Shown piece by piece: positions 1 to 9,680 of a stretch of DNA of 64,000 bases. The DNA lies in contig NZ_CP139301.1 of assembly GCF_034092395.1 (NCBI RefSeq), positions 1,054,001-1,118,000 of the forward strand. The letters run 5' to 3'. A program made the position numbers and the translations under genes. Each line of letters begins with the position of its first letter. The stretch's first letter is position 1. A model generated the notes under the pieces. The model was not told where the DNA came from, made no database searches, and worked only from the letters and a program-made list of their open reading frames with translations. The stretch comes from Prochlorococcus sp. MIT 1307 (GTDB lineage Bacteria; Cyanobacteriota; Cyanobacteriia; PCC-6307; Cyanobiaceae).

Positions 1-117
1 GCTTATACTTCTGAAGCGAATCCACTCTAATCAAGAAGCAAGCAATTACCTAAGTTGATTATATCTAAGCATATCCTTATATTAATTTGAATTGTTTTTC
101 AATGTAAATATCTTCTC

Positions 118-1074
118 TCAAGCATGCACCCAATCCACACGAATTGATTTACGACTATTCAAAAATCGATCTATGGCCATTGCTGCAATACATCCATCAG
201 ATGCTGCAACTACTGCTTGCTTAAAAGGAGTATTACGAATATCACCAATAGCCCAAACACCTTCAGAAGTAGTAGACATAAAGTCATCCACAACAACACC
301 CCCATCTTCTCTTAAAGCAACTTGGCCTCCAAGAAAATCAGTAATCGGTTTAGAGCCACTCATATACACAAAAACCCCCTCTAAAGATAAAGATTGCTGA
401 TTCTCGTCTGAGCGAGATTTCACTTTAATTCCACTAACACCACTTTCATTTCCCTCTATTTGCATCAACCTTGTTTTGCTCCAATGGCGAACATTGTGCT
501 GAGAAATTAAAGCTTTAGCCTCTAAATCATCATCTTTAGGATCATTGGACGTAATCCAATGGACTATCGAAGCAAACTTTGTCAGTACCTGAGCCTCCTC
601 GACAGCCTCCTTATTTGTGCCAACTACTGCAACTTCACGCCCTTTATAAAATGCACCATCACATGTAGCGCAATAACTCACTCCTCGTCCAAGAAAATCA
701 GCCTCTCCCTTAAAGGAAGCTGGTCGGCCCATGGCCCCGCTAGCTAGTACCAATGAACGTCCTTTAAATGTTCCCTCAGGTGTATAAACCGTTTTCCAAT
801 CTCCATTAACATCAACCCCAAAAACCTGGGCGCGACGAAAATCCGTACCGTATTCAATTGCTTGATCCCGCATCAAAGTAAGCAGAGCTTCTCCGCTCAT
901 TTCACTTGATACTCCAGGATAATTAGCAATTTGATGTGTGATGGCCAAGGCGCCCACTGCAGGATTCTTGTCCAGAATCACTGTCTTTAAATTGGCTCTG
1001 GCTGTGTAAAGCGCACAGGTACAACCTGCAGGTCCACCTCCCACAATCACAACATCAGCTTCTATTGTTTCCAA
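118..1074 (-). CDS. thioredoxin-reductase-like flavoprotein (DTR/DDOR-like)
   Basis: 318-residue FAD-dependent oxidoreductase of the thioredoxin reductase fold. The FAD motif GGGPAG is at residues 12-17, the redox-active pair CATC at 135-138, and a second FAD motif (GDI) near 277, so flavin binding and dithiol chemistry look intact. The NADPH domain is unusual: the usual GGGNSA-type loop reads GTNKEA (about 152-157), and the HRRxxxR motif that grips the NADPH phosphate is replaced by a stretch starting HWITSND (about 172). Related families without these motifs (DTR, DDOR, ferredoxin-dependent FFTR) are described; I infer an electron donor other than NADPH, possibly ferredoxin. Starts with ATG and stands alone on the minus strand. 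Fold assignment is firm; donor and substrate are unknown. Confidence 0.85.
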   Translation of the reverse strand: METIEADVVIVGGGPAGCTCALYTARANLKTVILDKNPAVGALAITHQIANYPGVSSEMSGEALLTLMRDQAIEYGTDFRRAQVFGVDVNGDWKTVYTPEGTFKGRSLVLASGAMGRPASFKGEADFLGRGVSYCATCDGAFYKGREVAVVGTNKEAVEEAQVLTKFASIVHWITSNDPKDDDLEAKALISQHNVRHWSKTRLMQIEGNESGVSGIKVKSRSDENQQSLSLEGVFVYMSGSKPITDFLGGQVALREDGGVVVDDFMSTTSEGVWAIGDIRNTPFKQAVVAASDGCIAAMAIDRFLNSRKSIRVDWVHA

Positions 1075-1273
1075 TGGGAAGGTCTCCTTAAGAGCTTTGA
1101 CTTATGGCAACAGAATCAGCATATGAAACTAGGAGAGGAAGTGCCTTAAAAAAATCCGACTTCTCCCCTCATTAGCTTCATTTCTTATCCTCTCAGAACT
1201 TTAGTGAAGAAAAGATCCCTTAAAGAAAATTTTCAAGCTCCTCAGTGGCACTTAGACAAAATGTAAAAAGCCA

Positions 1274-1285
1274 ATTCAGCTGAAT
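1274..1285. repeat. 12-bp perfect palindrome ahead of an unknown gene
   Basis: ATTCAGCTGAAT is a perfect palindrome lying about 40 bases before the start of the gene at 1327, within the 252-base divergent spacer (1075-1326). It could be an operator for a dimeric regulator, but one 12-bp palindrome is weak evidence. Nothing else recognisable was seen in the spacer. Confidence 0.25.
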
Positions 1286-1326
1286 CGAGCTATTACAAGC
1301 TTACAAATGGAGCATCACAGGTAAGT

Positions 1327-1827
1327 GTGCAATTACAAATGATGGCGCAAGAAAAAACGAAAAAAATTTCAAGCTTCTGGATTAGCCCACTCTTGGTGGG
1401 ATGCTGCTTAGCGGCAGGATATGAAGTCACTCATAGAGCCATGCTCAATAAACACAACCAAAACCGACCAAAAATAAAATTCTTGTCTATCCCTCACACG
1501 TTCTCCAACAGAAAACGGGAAGCATTCCAAAGTTCTAATCAAGGCATGGCTTCGGGCTTAAAAACGAATGGAAATTTAGGAAATATAAAGCCCAAGAAAG
1601 CAGAGAAAAAACAGATTTCAAAATTTGCAGAGCTTCAAGAAGCAGAAATGCAAACTGCTTTAGAAGCTCTGGAAAACAATGAGACCCAAGATAAGGAGAT
1701 GAAACTAAAGAAACCAAAAAGAACTAGAAACACACCTAAACCAAAAGAGTTCCCAAGCTCAAATTCACAATTAATGGCCAGAGAAAAAAAATTTGATGAG
1801 CTTTTTAAAGCACTTCTTGAACCTTAA
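1327..1827 (+). CDS. unknown lysine-rich protein with one N-terminal membrane segment
   Basis: I do not recognise this 166-residue protein. It starts with GTG, with an AGG five bases upstream (CAGGTAAGT before the start), which favours this start over the in-frame ATGs at 1339 and 1342. Residues about 16-31 form one hydrophobic segment; the remainder is strongly basic and hydrophilic, rich in Lys, Glu and Asn, with no Cys or His cluster. It looks like a membrane-anchored or exported basic protein, or a disordered tail on an anchor. It precedes another small unknown gene and the ABC1 kinase on the same strand with a 43-base gap, so it could be co-transcribed with them. No function is proposed. 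Confidence 0.6.
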   Translation: MQLQMMAQEKTKKISSFWISPLLVGCCLAAGYEVTHRAMLNKHNQNRPKIKFLSIPHTFSNRKREAFQSSNQGMASGLKTNGNLGNIKPKKAEKKQISKFAELQEAEMQTALEALENNETQDKEMKLKKPKRTRNTPKPKEFPSSNSQLMAREKKFDELFKALLEP

Positions 1828-1870
1828 CCAAGCCATGGTCTATCACTGTTTCTTGTAGGAGAGATAACTA

Positions 1871-2185
1871 ATGAGTGCTTCTGACAACCTTCTAAAAGCC
1901 ACCCTTAACCGCCTAGGAGTGCGAATAGGGGAAAAGCTTATAAAATCAGTTGCTGAACTAGCCGTCATCGCGCAAGACGCGCCTGAGAGGCTTCGAACCG
2001 AATGGGAACTTTTCCAAGAGGAAGTAATGGAAGAGGCCAACCGACTCGATAAAGAAACAAATCACGAGAGCTCAGATACCAAACAAAAACCTAACAATCC
2101 AAATTTTGAAACGCCTCAAGAAAGGATTGATCGAATTAGAGCAAAAGCAGCTGAACTCAATAGCAAGCTAGAGGCCAAAAGCTAA
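1871..2185 (+). CDS. small conserved-looking acidic protein, unknown function
   Basis: 104 residues, starting ATG behind a clear Shine-Dalgarno sequence (AGGAGAG, seven bases upstream). The first 60 residues look helical and amphipathic, with alternating acidic and hydrophobic residues (LLKATLNRLGVRIGEKLI is typical). The rest is a charged, probably coiled or disordered tail with repeated Glu/Lys/Asn. There is no signal peptide, membrane segment or metal site. Its TAA shares one base with the ATG of the ABC1/UbiB-type kinase gene, so the two are surely co-translated and a partner role is plausible. I cannot name a function. Confidence 0.75.
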   Translation: MSASDNLLKATLNRLGVRIGEKLIKSVAELAVIAQDAPERLRTEWELFQEEVMEEANRLDKETNHESSDTKQKPNNPNFETPQERIDRIRAKAAELNSKLEAKS

Positions 2186-3861
2186 TGGCTTTTTGGAAAT
2201 TCCTTGATTGTCTTAGGCGGGGTTTCCGTGCACTTCGCATTTGGAAAGCAGTTGTATCTCTGTTGTTTTTTATTTGGTGGGATAGACGTGCCTGGAGCTA
2301 CCCACTAGGCAGGAGTTTTGAAAAGAAACAAGCACGACAGCAAATTAGAGCTCGCTGGTTAACTAAAGAATTGGTTCATCTGGGATCAGCCTTCATCAAG
2401 CTGGGCCAACTTCTTTCAGCCCGCCCAGACGTATTGCCTTCCGGATGGGTAACAGAGCTGGCTGATTTGCAAGACAAGGTACCCGCTTTTAGCTTTCAAA
2501 AAGCTCAAGCTGTAATTGAACAAGAATTAGGCTCAAAATACAAAGAAATTGTTGATATTGATCAAGAACCTTTAGGAGCAGCGTCACTGGCACAAGTGCA
2601 TCGTGCTCAATTAAAAAATGGTCGCCAGGTTGTATTAAAAATTCAGCGCCCAGGACTTGAAAAGTTATTTCGTCTTGATCTGGAAGTCATGCAACAAGTA
2701 GCAGCTGTCTTTCAACGAAACCGGAACTGGAGTAATGGCAGAGACTTTGTTGGAATTGCGAAAGAATGCCAAAAAGTATTACTTAGAGAGCTAGATTTTC
2801 GATTAGAAGCTCAATATGCAGCAAGGTTTCGTCAACAATTTCTTGAACAGCCAGACATACGTATTCCAGGAGTTGTATGGGAACTAAGCACACAAAAAAT
2901 TCTCTGCCTTGACTACCTCCCAGGCATAAAAATCAATGACCGCATATCACTAATAGAACATGGTATAGATCCATCTTCAATAGCAAAAACTGGAGCTACT
3001 AGTTATCTAAAACAACTGGTGCAATTTGGTTTTTTTCATGCTGACCCACATCCAGGAAATCTCGCAGTAGCAACTGATGGAGCTTTGATCTACTACGACT
3101 TTGGGATGATGGGATTGATATCTAGTGGACTTCGCAGCAGATTAGGTTCAATGGTTACCGCTGCTGCTGGAAGAGATGCTGCCAGACTGGTAACAGAATT
3201 ACAAGCAGCGGGCTTAATTGCTTCTGGGATAGAAGTAGGGCCTGTCAGAAGGTTAGTAAGAATAATGCTAAAAGAAGCACTAACTCCTCCATTTAGTACG
3301 AATGTAATCGAGAAACTTTCAGGAGATATTTACGACCTTGTCTATGGGAAACCCTTTCGAATCCCAGTAGAATTAATTTTTGTTATGAGAGCCCTATCAA
3401 CCTTTGAAGGGGTAGGGCGTAGTCTTGACCCAAGCTTTAATTTGATAGATATAGCAAAGCCATACATTCTGCCTCTAATGAATTCAAGCAATTCCAATCC
3501 AAATGACCTGATCAATGAACTGGGACGACAAGTTGGTGCTTTAGGGAGCAAGGCAGTTGCACTGCCTAAGCGTTTAGATGAAAGCTTAGAAAAATTAGAG
3601 CAAGGTGACCTCCAACTTCAAATTCGCATGGGGGAATCTGACAGACAATTACGTCGAATGATTAATACTCAAAGAGCGATGAGTCAATCTATATTGCTAG
3701 GTTGCCTTGGTATTAGTGCAGCACTTCTAGGATCTAGCCATAAACCTATCCTTTCATTTATACCATTATTTATTGGAATCCCACTGAGTGTTGGATGGTT
3801 AAAATTACAATTTAGAATTAATCGCGACAACAGGATCGATCAAATCCAAGATAGAAAATAA
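2185..3861 (+). CDS. ABC1/UbiB/AarF family atypical kinase
   Basis: 558 residues with all hallmarks of the ABC1 (UbiB) family: the family-specific motif IKLGQLLSARPDVLP, the Ala-rich nucleotide loop PLGAASLAQVHRA, the lysine in VVLKIQRPG, the catalytic stretch FFHADPHPGN and the metal-binding DFG in YYDFGMMG. Two hydrophobic segments at the C-terminus (about residues 505-550) suggest membrane anchoring. Family members act as ATPases or kinases in isoprenoid quinone and prenyl-lipid metabolism; in cyanobacteria plastoquinone, tocopherol or phylloquinone metabolism is a reasonable guess. It overlaps the preceding small gene by one base. The family call is certain; the substrate is not known. 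Confidence 0.9.
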   Translation: MAFWKFLDCLRRGFRALRIWKAVVSLLFFIWWDRRAWSYPLGRSFEKKQARQQIRARWLTKELVHLGSAFIKLGQLLSARPDVLPSGWVTELADLQDKVPAFSFQKAQAVIEQELGSKYKEIVDIDQEPLGAASLAQVHRAQLKNGRQVVLKIQRPGLEKLFRLDLEVMQQVAAVFQRNRNWSNGRDFVGIAKECQKVLLRELDFRLEAQYAARFRQQFLEQPDIRIPGVVWELSTQKILCLDYLPGIKINDRISLIEHGIDPSSIAKTGATSYLKQLVQFGFFHADPHPGNLAVATDGALIYYDFGMMGLISSGLRSRLGSMVTAAAGRDAARLVTELQAAGLIASGIEVGPVRRLVRIMLKEALTPPFSTNVIEKLSGDIYDLVYGKPFRIPVELIFVMRALSTFEGVGRSLDPSFNLIDIAKPYILPLMNSSNSNPNDLINELGRQVGALGSKAVALPKRLDESLEKLEQGDLQLQIRMGESDRQLRRMINTQRAMSQSILLGCLGISAALLGSSHKPILSFIPLFIGIPLSVGWLKLQFRINRDNRIDQIQDRK

Positions 3862-3891
3862 ACAGAAATATCAATCAAAAAAAGAAAGCTT

Positions 3892-5202
<1,311 letters not shown>

Positions 5203-5214
5203 TTATTGAAATCC

Positions 5215-5230
5215 TATGGGTCTACCCATA
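5215..5230. promoter_or_regulatory. short inverted repeat between eno and gloA
   Basis: Two 7-base arms, TATGGGT and ACCCATA, are separated by two bases in the divergent spacer between eno and gloA. This is the shape of an operator for a dimeric regulator, but I cannot assign one. No convincing -35/-10 pair was identified beside it. Confidence 0.3.
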
Positions 5231-5331
5231 AGTTGGCTGTGAGTTGTTTTGCACTCCTGCTATTTCAGCAAGTCATCTGAGAGCAACCTTGGCTCACAAT
5301 CAACCATTCTGTGATTTTCAAATTCCCAATC

Positions 5332-5733
5332 ATGCGAATCCTTCATACCATGCTTCGAGTTGGTGATCTAGATAAATCTCTAAAGTTCTACATCGACATT
5401 CTTGGTATGAAACTATTACGCCGCAAGGATTATCCTTCAGGACGTTTCACTCTGGCTTTTGTTGGTTTCAGTCCAGAGGATGAAAGCACAGTCCTTGAAT
5501 TAACTCACAATTGGGACATCAATCAATATGAAGTTGGAGAAGGCTATGGTCATATTGCTGTAGGAGTGGACGATATTTTTACCACCTGCAAATCCATCAA
5601 ACAAAACGGTGGCCTTGTTGTAAGAGAACCAGGTCCAATGAAACATGGCAGCACAGTGATTGCATTTGTTCAAGACCCAGATGGTTACAAAATTGAGTTA
5701 ATTGAAAAGGCCCCTAGTAGTAATGCGAATTAA
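5332..5733 (+). CDS. gloA: lactoylglutathione lyase (glyoxalase I)
   Basis: 133 residues from the ATG at 5332, where the protein begins [14 protein letters not shown] as glyoxalase I normally does; an in-frame GTG at 5311 would add seven residues. It isomerises the methylglyoxal-glutathione hemithioacetal to S-lactoylglutathione. The two beta-alpha-beta-beta-beta modules each supply metal ligands: His5 and the Glu in VLELTHNW, then the His in [11 protein letters not shown] and the Glu in GYKIELIE. Placed after enolase (divergent) and five bases before the ClpB-type gene, with which it is probably transcribed. Fits a cell that makes glutathione (gshB lies at 36908). Confidence 0.95.
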   Translation: MRILHTMLRVGDLDKSLKFYIDILGMKLLRRKDYPSGRFTLAFVGFSPEDESTVLELTHNWDINQYEVGEGYGHIAVGVDDIFTTCKSIKQNGGLVVREPGPMKHGSTVIAFVQDPDGYKIELIEKAPSSNAN

Positions 5734-5738
5734 TTTCC

Positions 5739-8522
5739 ATGTCTTTTGAGACTCTCAGCAAAAATTCTATGCAGGGGAGCCTCACCTCAGAACCTGATTG
5801 TTTTAGTGATGAAGCCTGGAATTTATTATTAGCTGCTCAGTCCTTAGCAAAAAGATGGAGACATGGACATTTAGATGTTGAGCATCTACTTCAGGTCCTA
5901 TGCAGCGATCGTGCTTACATAAATTTTCTTGAAGCTTTACCAATTGATCATTCAGCGTTACTTGAACGCTTAGAAGGCTTTCTCGCAGAGCAGCCAATGT
6001 CGCGTGGAGAAAGCCTGATTATTGGTGATGACCTTGAAGATCTTCTTGAAAACGCAGATCATTTCCGGAATCGTTGGGGATCCCGATTAATAGAGGTTTC
6101 GCATATTCTCATAGCAATAGGACGGGATCAACGGATAGGCGCTCAATTGTTTGAGGAGCTCGGTCTGCCAAGTGAACTTCTTGAAGCGGAACTGCAACGT
6201 TCCCCAGTACCTGCTCTTCCTTACTTGGAACAATCAAAAAAACAATATGTAGCATCCAAGTCAATTTCAAAATCAGAAGCTAGAGATCAAAGGAATCAAA
6301 ACTCTTCCTCCGTTTCAAAATCTGAAAGAAGCGAAGAAGTCATAACTACAAGCCCTCAAGATTCTTTGCAAATAAAAGAAGAGCCAAAGGCACTTGAATC
6401 ATATGGACGAGACCTCACCTCAGCTGCTCAATTAGGACAATTAGATCCTGTAATTGGCAGAGATTCCGAGATAAAAAGCCTAATAAAGGTTCTATCTCGC
6501 AAAGGTAAAAACAATCCTGTTCTCATTGGAGCTCCAGGAGTAGGGAAAACAGCCATTGCCGAATTATTGGCGCAGCGAATCGTTGCTGATGAGGTTCCTG
6601 ACTCTCTAAAAGGTTTAAAACTAATTTCCCTTGACTTAGGAGCATTAATTGCTGGGGCCAAGTTTCGTGGTCAATTCGAAGAACGATTTCGTTCTGTCCT
6701 AGCAGAAGCCAGTCATCCTGATGCTGGCGTGGTGTTGTTCATGGATGAATTACATACTGTTTTTAGTACAGATCGTTCAAATGCAGATGCTGGAAGCTTG
6801 ATCAAACCATTTCTTGCTAGAGGCGACCTCCGTTGTATTGGAGCAACAACCCCTGAAAACTTTCGTAGAACTGTTGAAAAAGACCCTGCACTGAATCGAC
6901 AATTTCAACAAGTTCTTATCAAAGAACCAAATCTTGACTTGAGCATACAGATTCTTCGTGGTCTCAAAGAGCGATACGAACTTCATCACGGAGTGAAAAT
7001 TTCTGATGATGCAATAACAACTGCTAATCGATTAGCAGATCGCTACATAAGTGACCGATGCCTGCCTGATAAGGCAATCGATTTAATCGATGAAGCATCT
7101 GCCCAACTAAAAATAGAAATCACTTCTAAACCCCAAATCATTGAAGACGCAGAATCACAACTCAAAAACCTTGAACTTGAATTACTGGAAGCAGCAAAAG
7201 CACCTAAAGAAGAGCTGACAAGATTACAAAATGATCGAGCAATAGCCGCTAGTCATCTTCAGGAATTGACAGAGTATTGGCAATTAGAGCGTTCGCAATT
7301 AGATGAACTGAGAGACTTAGAGCAACAAAACGAAGAACTACTAGCCGCAATTGCCGATAAAGAAAGTATCGGCGATCTTGAGACAGCTGCTCGCCTGCAA
7401 TATGACCAACTGCACCAGTTGCAGCAACGAAGAAAAGATCTTGAAGATTCTCTTGCGGAAGCTCAATCATCTGGGAAAGCAATCATTCATGACCAAGTTG
7501 CAGCAGAGGATATTGCTGATGTTGTTGCCCGATGGACTGGCATACCTGTTCAAAGAGTCCTTGCAGGTGAAAGACAAAAACTTTTAAACCTAGAAAGTGA
7601 GTTAGGAGAGAGAGTTATTGGTCAAAAAGAAGCTGTGCAAGCCGTATCAGCTGCTATACGCAGAGCTCGAGCAGGAATGAAAGATCCTCGTCGTCCCGTT
7701 GGGTCATTTTTATTTCTAGGCCCAACAGGAGTAGGTAAAACAGAACTAGCAAAAACTCTTGCTGCTTCTCTATTCGATGAGGAAGAAGCGTTGGTCCGAC
7801 TAGATATGAGCGAGTTCATGGAACGGAATGCCGTAGCACGTCTTCTGGGCGCCCCTCCTGGATATGTGGGCTATGAAGAAGGTGGGCAACTCACGGAAGC
7901 AGTGAGTGATCGTCCTTATGCAGTTTTGCTTTTGGACGAGATTGAAAAAGCCCATCCAGATGTATTCAACTTGCTCCTTCAAGTTCTTGATGATGGTCGC
8001 CTTACAGATTCACAAGGCAGAACTGTCGACTTCCGGCACACTGTAATTGTTATGACAAGCAATCTTGCCAGTAGAGCAATCCTAGATACCGCAAAGCTAT
8101 CTAAAGAGCAAGGCAGTGGAACGAGAGAACTTGAGCAAAATCTAACCAAACAAATTGATGAAGCCCTAAGAAACAAATTTCGACCCGAATTTTTAAATCG
8201 CGTTGATGAAGTCATTAGATTCCGCCCACTAAAAACAACAGATCTTCAGCAAATAATTAGGCTCTACTTGAAAGATCTGACAAATCTTCTAGCGGAACAA
8301 GGTCTTGAATTACGAGTTGATCAATCAGCAATTGAAACTTTGGCATTACAAGGTTACGAGCCTGAATATGGAGCTCGCCCCTTAAGGCGTGTGTTAAGAC
8401 GACAACTTGAGAACCCTCTTGCAACGCAACTGCTGGAAGAACAATTCAAGGGTGTAAGTGCTATTCGCGTCCAAACTTCAAATAAAGATTCAGAATCACT
8501 GCAATTTTTTGCAGAAAATTAA
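5739..8522 (+). CDS. clpB2: ClpB-type AAA+ disaggregase, second-type paralogue
   Basis: 927 residues in Hsp100 order: N-domain (about 1-150), a long Ser/Lys/Glu-rich linker (about 165-215), AAA-1 with Walker A GAPGVGKT near 264 and Walker B FMDELHT, a coiled-coil middle domain (about 464-585), and AAA-2 with Walker A GPTGVGKT near 660, pore loop GYVGYEEGG, and sensor-2 GARPLRR. The middle domain and the lack of an IGF/IGL ClpP-docking loop mark it as ClpB, not ClpC. It deviates from canonical ClpB: the paired arginine finger of AAA-1 (ERRF) reads NRQF (Arg387, Gln388), the AAA-1 pore tyrosine is Phe (near 309), and the linker is long. Cyanobacterial ClpB2 fits; the role of such paralogues is poorly defined. 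Confidence 0.85.
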   Translation: MSFETLSKNSMQGSLTSEPDCFSDEAWNLLLAAQSLAKRWRHGHLDVEHLLQVLCSDRAYINFLEALPIDHSALLERLEGFLAEQPMSRGESLIIGDDLEDLLENADHFRNRWGSRLIEVSHILIAIGRDQRIGAQLFEELGLPSELLEAELQRSPVPALPYLEQSKKQYVASKSISKSEARDQRNQNSSSVSKSERSEEVITTSPQDSLQIKEEPKALESYGRDLTSAAQLGQLDPVIGRDSEIKSLIKVLSRKGKNNPVLIGAPGVGKTAIAELLAQRIVADEVPDSLKGLKLISLDLGALIAGAKFRGQFEERFRSVLAEASHPDAGVVLFMDELHTVFSTDRSNADAGSLIKPFLARGDLRCIGATTPENFRRTVEKDPALNRQFQQVLIKEPNLDLSIQILRGLKERYELHHGVKISDDAITTANRLADRYISDRCLPDKAIDLIDEASAQLKIEITSKPQIIEDAESQLKNLELELLEAAKAPKEELTRLQNDRAIAASHLQELTEYWQLERSQLDELRDLEQQNEELLAAIADKESIGDLETAARLQYDQLHQLQQRRKDLEDSLAEAQSSGKAIIHDQVAAEDIADVVARWTGIPVQRVLAGERQKLLNLESELGERVIGQKEAVQAVSAAIRRARAGMKDPRRPVGSFLFLGPTGVGKTELAKTLAASLFDEEEALVRLDMSEFMERNAVARLLGAPPGYVGYEEGGQLTEAVSDRPYAVLLLDEIEKAHPDVFNLLLQVLDDGRLTDSQGRTVDFRHTVIVMTSNLASRAILDTAKLSKEQGSGTRELEQNLTKQIDEALRNKFRPEFLNRVDEVIRFRPLKTTDLQQIIRLYLKDLTNLLAEQGLELRVDQSAIETLALQGYEPEYGARPLRRVLRRQLENPLATQLLEEQFKGVSAIRVQTSNKDSESLQFFAEN

Positions 8523-8598
8523 CAAGCATCCGGTAGTCTGTGACTTTGTCACCTAGTGCATTTAATTGTGCACAGGCGTCAGCCTCCGGCTTTTTCTT

Positions 8599-8841
8599 GT
8601 GACAAGCCCCACTCCCCAAGAGCCCACAGAACCAACTCAAATTTCTACTGGGGTAGAACCCATCAGAAAAAATGGTTTTTTTACCGCAACTCTTGAAGAG
8701 TTGAAGCTAGTTGTTTGGCCAAGTCGTCAACAACTCTTCAGCGAATCAATTGCTGTCATTCTGATGGTGACACTATCGGCAGCATCAATTGCTGCTGTCA
8801 GTCGCTTTTACGGATGGGGAGCGTCCCAAATTTTCCGTTGA
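8599..8841 (+). CDS. secE: preprotein translocase subunit SecE
   Basis: 80 residues from the GTG at 8599; an in-frame TTG at 8566 would add eleven unlikely residues. It has the short SecE form: a conserved amphipathic stretch (LEELKLVVWPSRQQL) followed by one membrane helix (about residues 45-65). SecE clamps SecY in the plasma and thylakoid membrane translocon. It opens the canonical secE-nusG-rplK-rplA-rplJ-rplL cluster. The 76-base spacer before it holds two weak hairpins (GTGAC/GTCAC near 8541; GTGCA/TGCAC near 8556) but no tRNA. Confidence 0.92.
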   Translation: MTSPTPQEPTEPTQISTGVEPIRKNGFFTATLEELKLVVWPSRQQLFSESIAVILMVTLSAASIAAVSRFYGWGASQIFR

Positions 8842-8895
8842 CTTCTTCAAAGCTCAACACAATTTCCTCAAACATTTCACCTAATCAATTCCCAA

Positions 8896-9567
8896 GTGTC
8901 AGAGTTCGATCCCACACCCAAAACACAAAAAGAGGTGATGGATCTACCTGCTCCTAACCCTGGAGAGGACAACATCCTTACAACATCATCCATGGCTAAA
9001 ACATCCATAGCCAGATGGTATGCAGTGCAAGTGGCATCAAGCTGTGAAAAAAAAGTAAAAGCAACACTCGAGCAACGTGCAGTCACTCTTGGTGTCAGCA
9101 ACCGAATTCTAGAAATAGAAATTCCTCAAACCCCTGCAGTGAAATTAAAAAAAGATGGTAGTCGTCAATCCACTGAAGAAAAAGTTTTCCCTGGTTACGT
9201 CTTAGTTCGCATGGTCCTTGATGAAGACACCATGATGGCTGTAAGGAGCACGCCAAATGTAATTAATTTTGTAGGAGCTGAAGATCGTCGAGCAACAGGC
9301 AAGTCACGAGGACATATAAAGCCTAGGCCGCTGAGCAGACAAGAAGTGGATAGGATCTTTAAACGTGCAGCAGAGAAAAAGACTGTTGTCAAATTAGATC
9401 TAACAGAAGGTGATCAAATCGTTGTGACATCAGGACCTTTCAAAGACTTCCAAGGAGAAGTAATAGAAGTTTCTGGTGAACGCAGCAAGTTAAAAGCCCT
9501 ACTTTCTATCTTCGGACGAGAGACTCCTGTCGAGCTGGAGTTTTCTCAAATCACCAAACAAAACTAA
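8896..9567 (+). CDS. nusG: transcription termination/antitermination factor NusG
   Basis: 223 residues from a GTG start; an in-frame ATG at 8938 (MDLPAPNPGED) is an alternative. After an approximately 35-residue extension comes the NGN domain (beginning ARWYAVQVASSCEKKV), then a linker, then the C-terminal KOW domain (EGDQIVVTSGPFKDFQGEV). NusG binds RNA polymerase, affects pausing, and couples transcription to ribosomes or Rho. It sits between secE and rplK. The N-terminal extension seems usual for marine picocyanobacteria. Confidence 0.96.
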   Translation: MSEFDPTPKTQKEVMDLPAPNPGEDNILTTSSMAKTSIARWYAVQVASSCEKKVKATLEQRAVTLGVSNRILEIEIPQTPAVKLKKDGSRQSTEEKVFPGYVLVRMVLDEDTMMAVRSTPNVINFVGAEDRRATGKSRGHIKPRPLSRQEVDRIFKRAAEKKTVVKLDLTEGDQIVVTSGPFKDFQGEVIEVSGERSKLKALLSIFGRETPVELEFSQITKQN

Positions 9568-9573
9568 ATCAAA

Positions 9574-9604
9574 GGAGACCACCTCCCTGTGGAGGGTGGT
9601 CTCC
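9574..9604 (+). promoter_or_regulatory. strong hairpin between nusG and rplK
   Basis: Arms GGAGACCACC (9574-9583) and GGTGGTCTCC (9595-9604) pair perfectly over 10 bp around an 11-base loop that can pair further. It begins six bases after the nusG stop codon. There is no T-run after it, so it is not a standard intrinsic terminator; it could be a processing or pausing element, or part of the ribosomal-protein leader. Confidence 0.7.
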
Positions 9605-9650
9605 GAGGTAAGTTTGTCACCTCGCTACACCTGTCAAATGAAGTCAGGTG
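9604..9650 (+). promoter_or_regulatory. candidate rplK-rplA leader (L1 autoregulation site)
   Basis: Two further hairpins follow: CGAGGT (9604-9609) with ACCTCG (9619-9624), and CACCTG (9628-9633) with CAGGTG (9645-9650). They end 30 bases before the L11 start codon. In many bacteria L1 represses the L11-L1 mRNA by binding a stem with an asymmetric loop upstream of rplK. The second stem, with ATGAAGT in its loop and GATCC after it, resembles such a site by eye. The match to the L1 motif is inference. Confidence 0.45.
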
Positions 9651-9680
9651 ATCCACAGTCTTCCAATTCAACTCGCCCCG

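Noticed and set aside
1-117. End of an upstream gene at the left edge
   Set aside because: All three plus frames close quickly (for example at base 28) and no residue pattern allows a gene to be named.
8523-8598. Possible tRNA before secE
   Set aside because: A tRNA can be near secE in some bacteria, but these 76 bases do not fold into a cloverleaf and lack the T-loop and D-loop sequences.
9574-9604. Intrinsic terminator between nusG and rplK
   Set aside because: The stem is strong but no T-run follows, so a standard Rho-independent terminator is not supported; kept as a regulatory hairpin.
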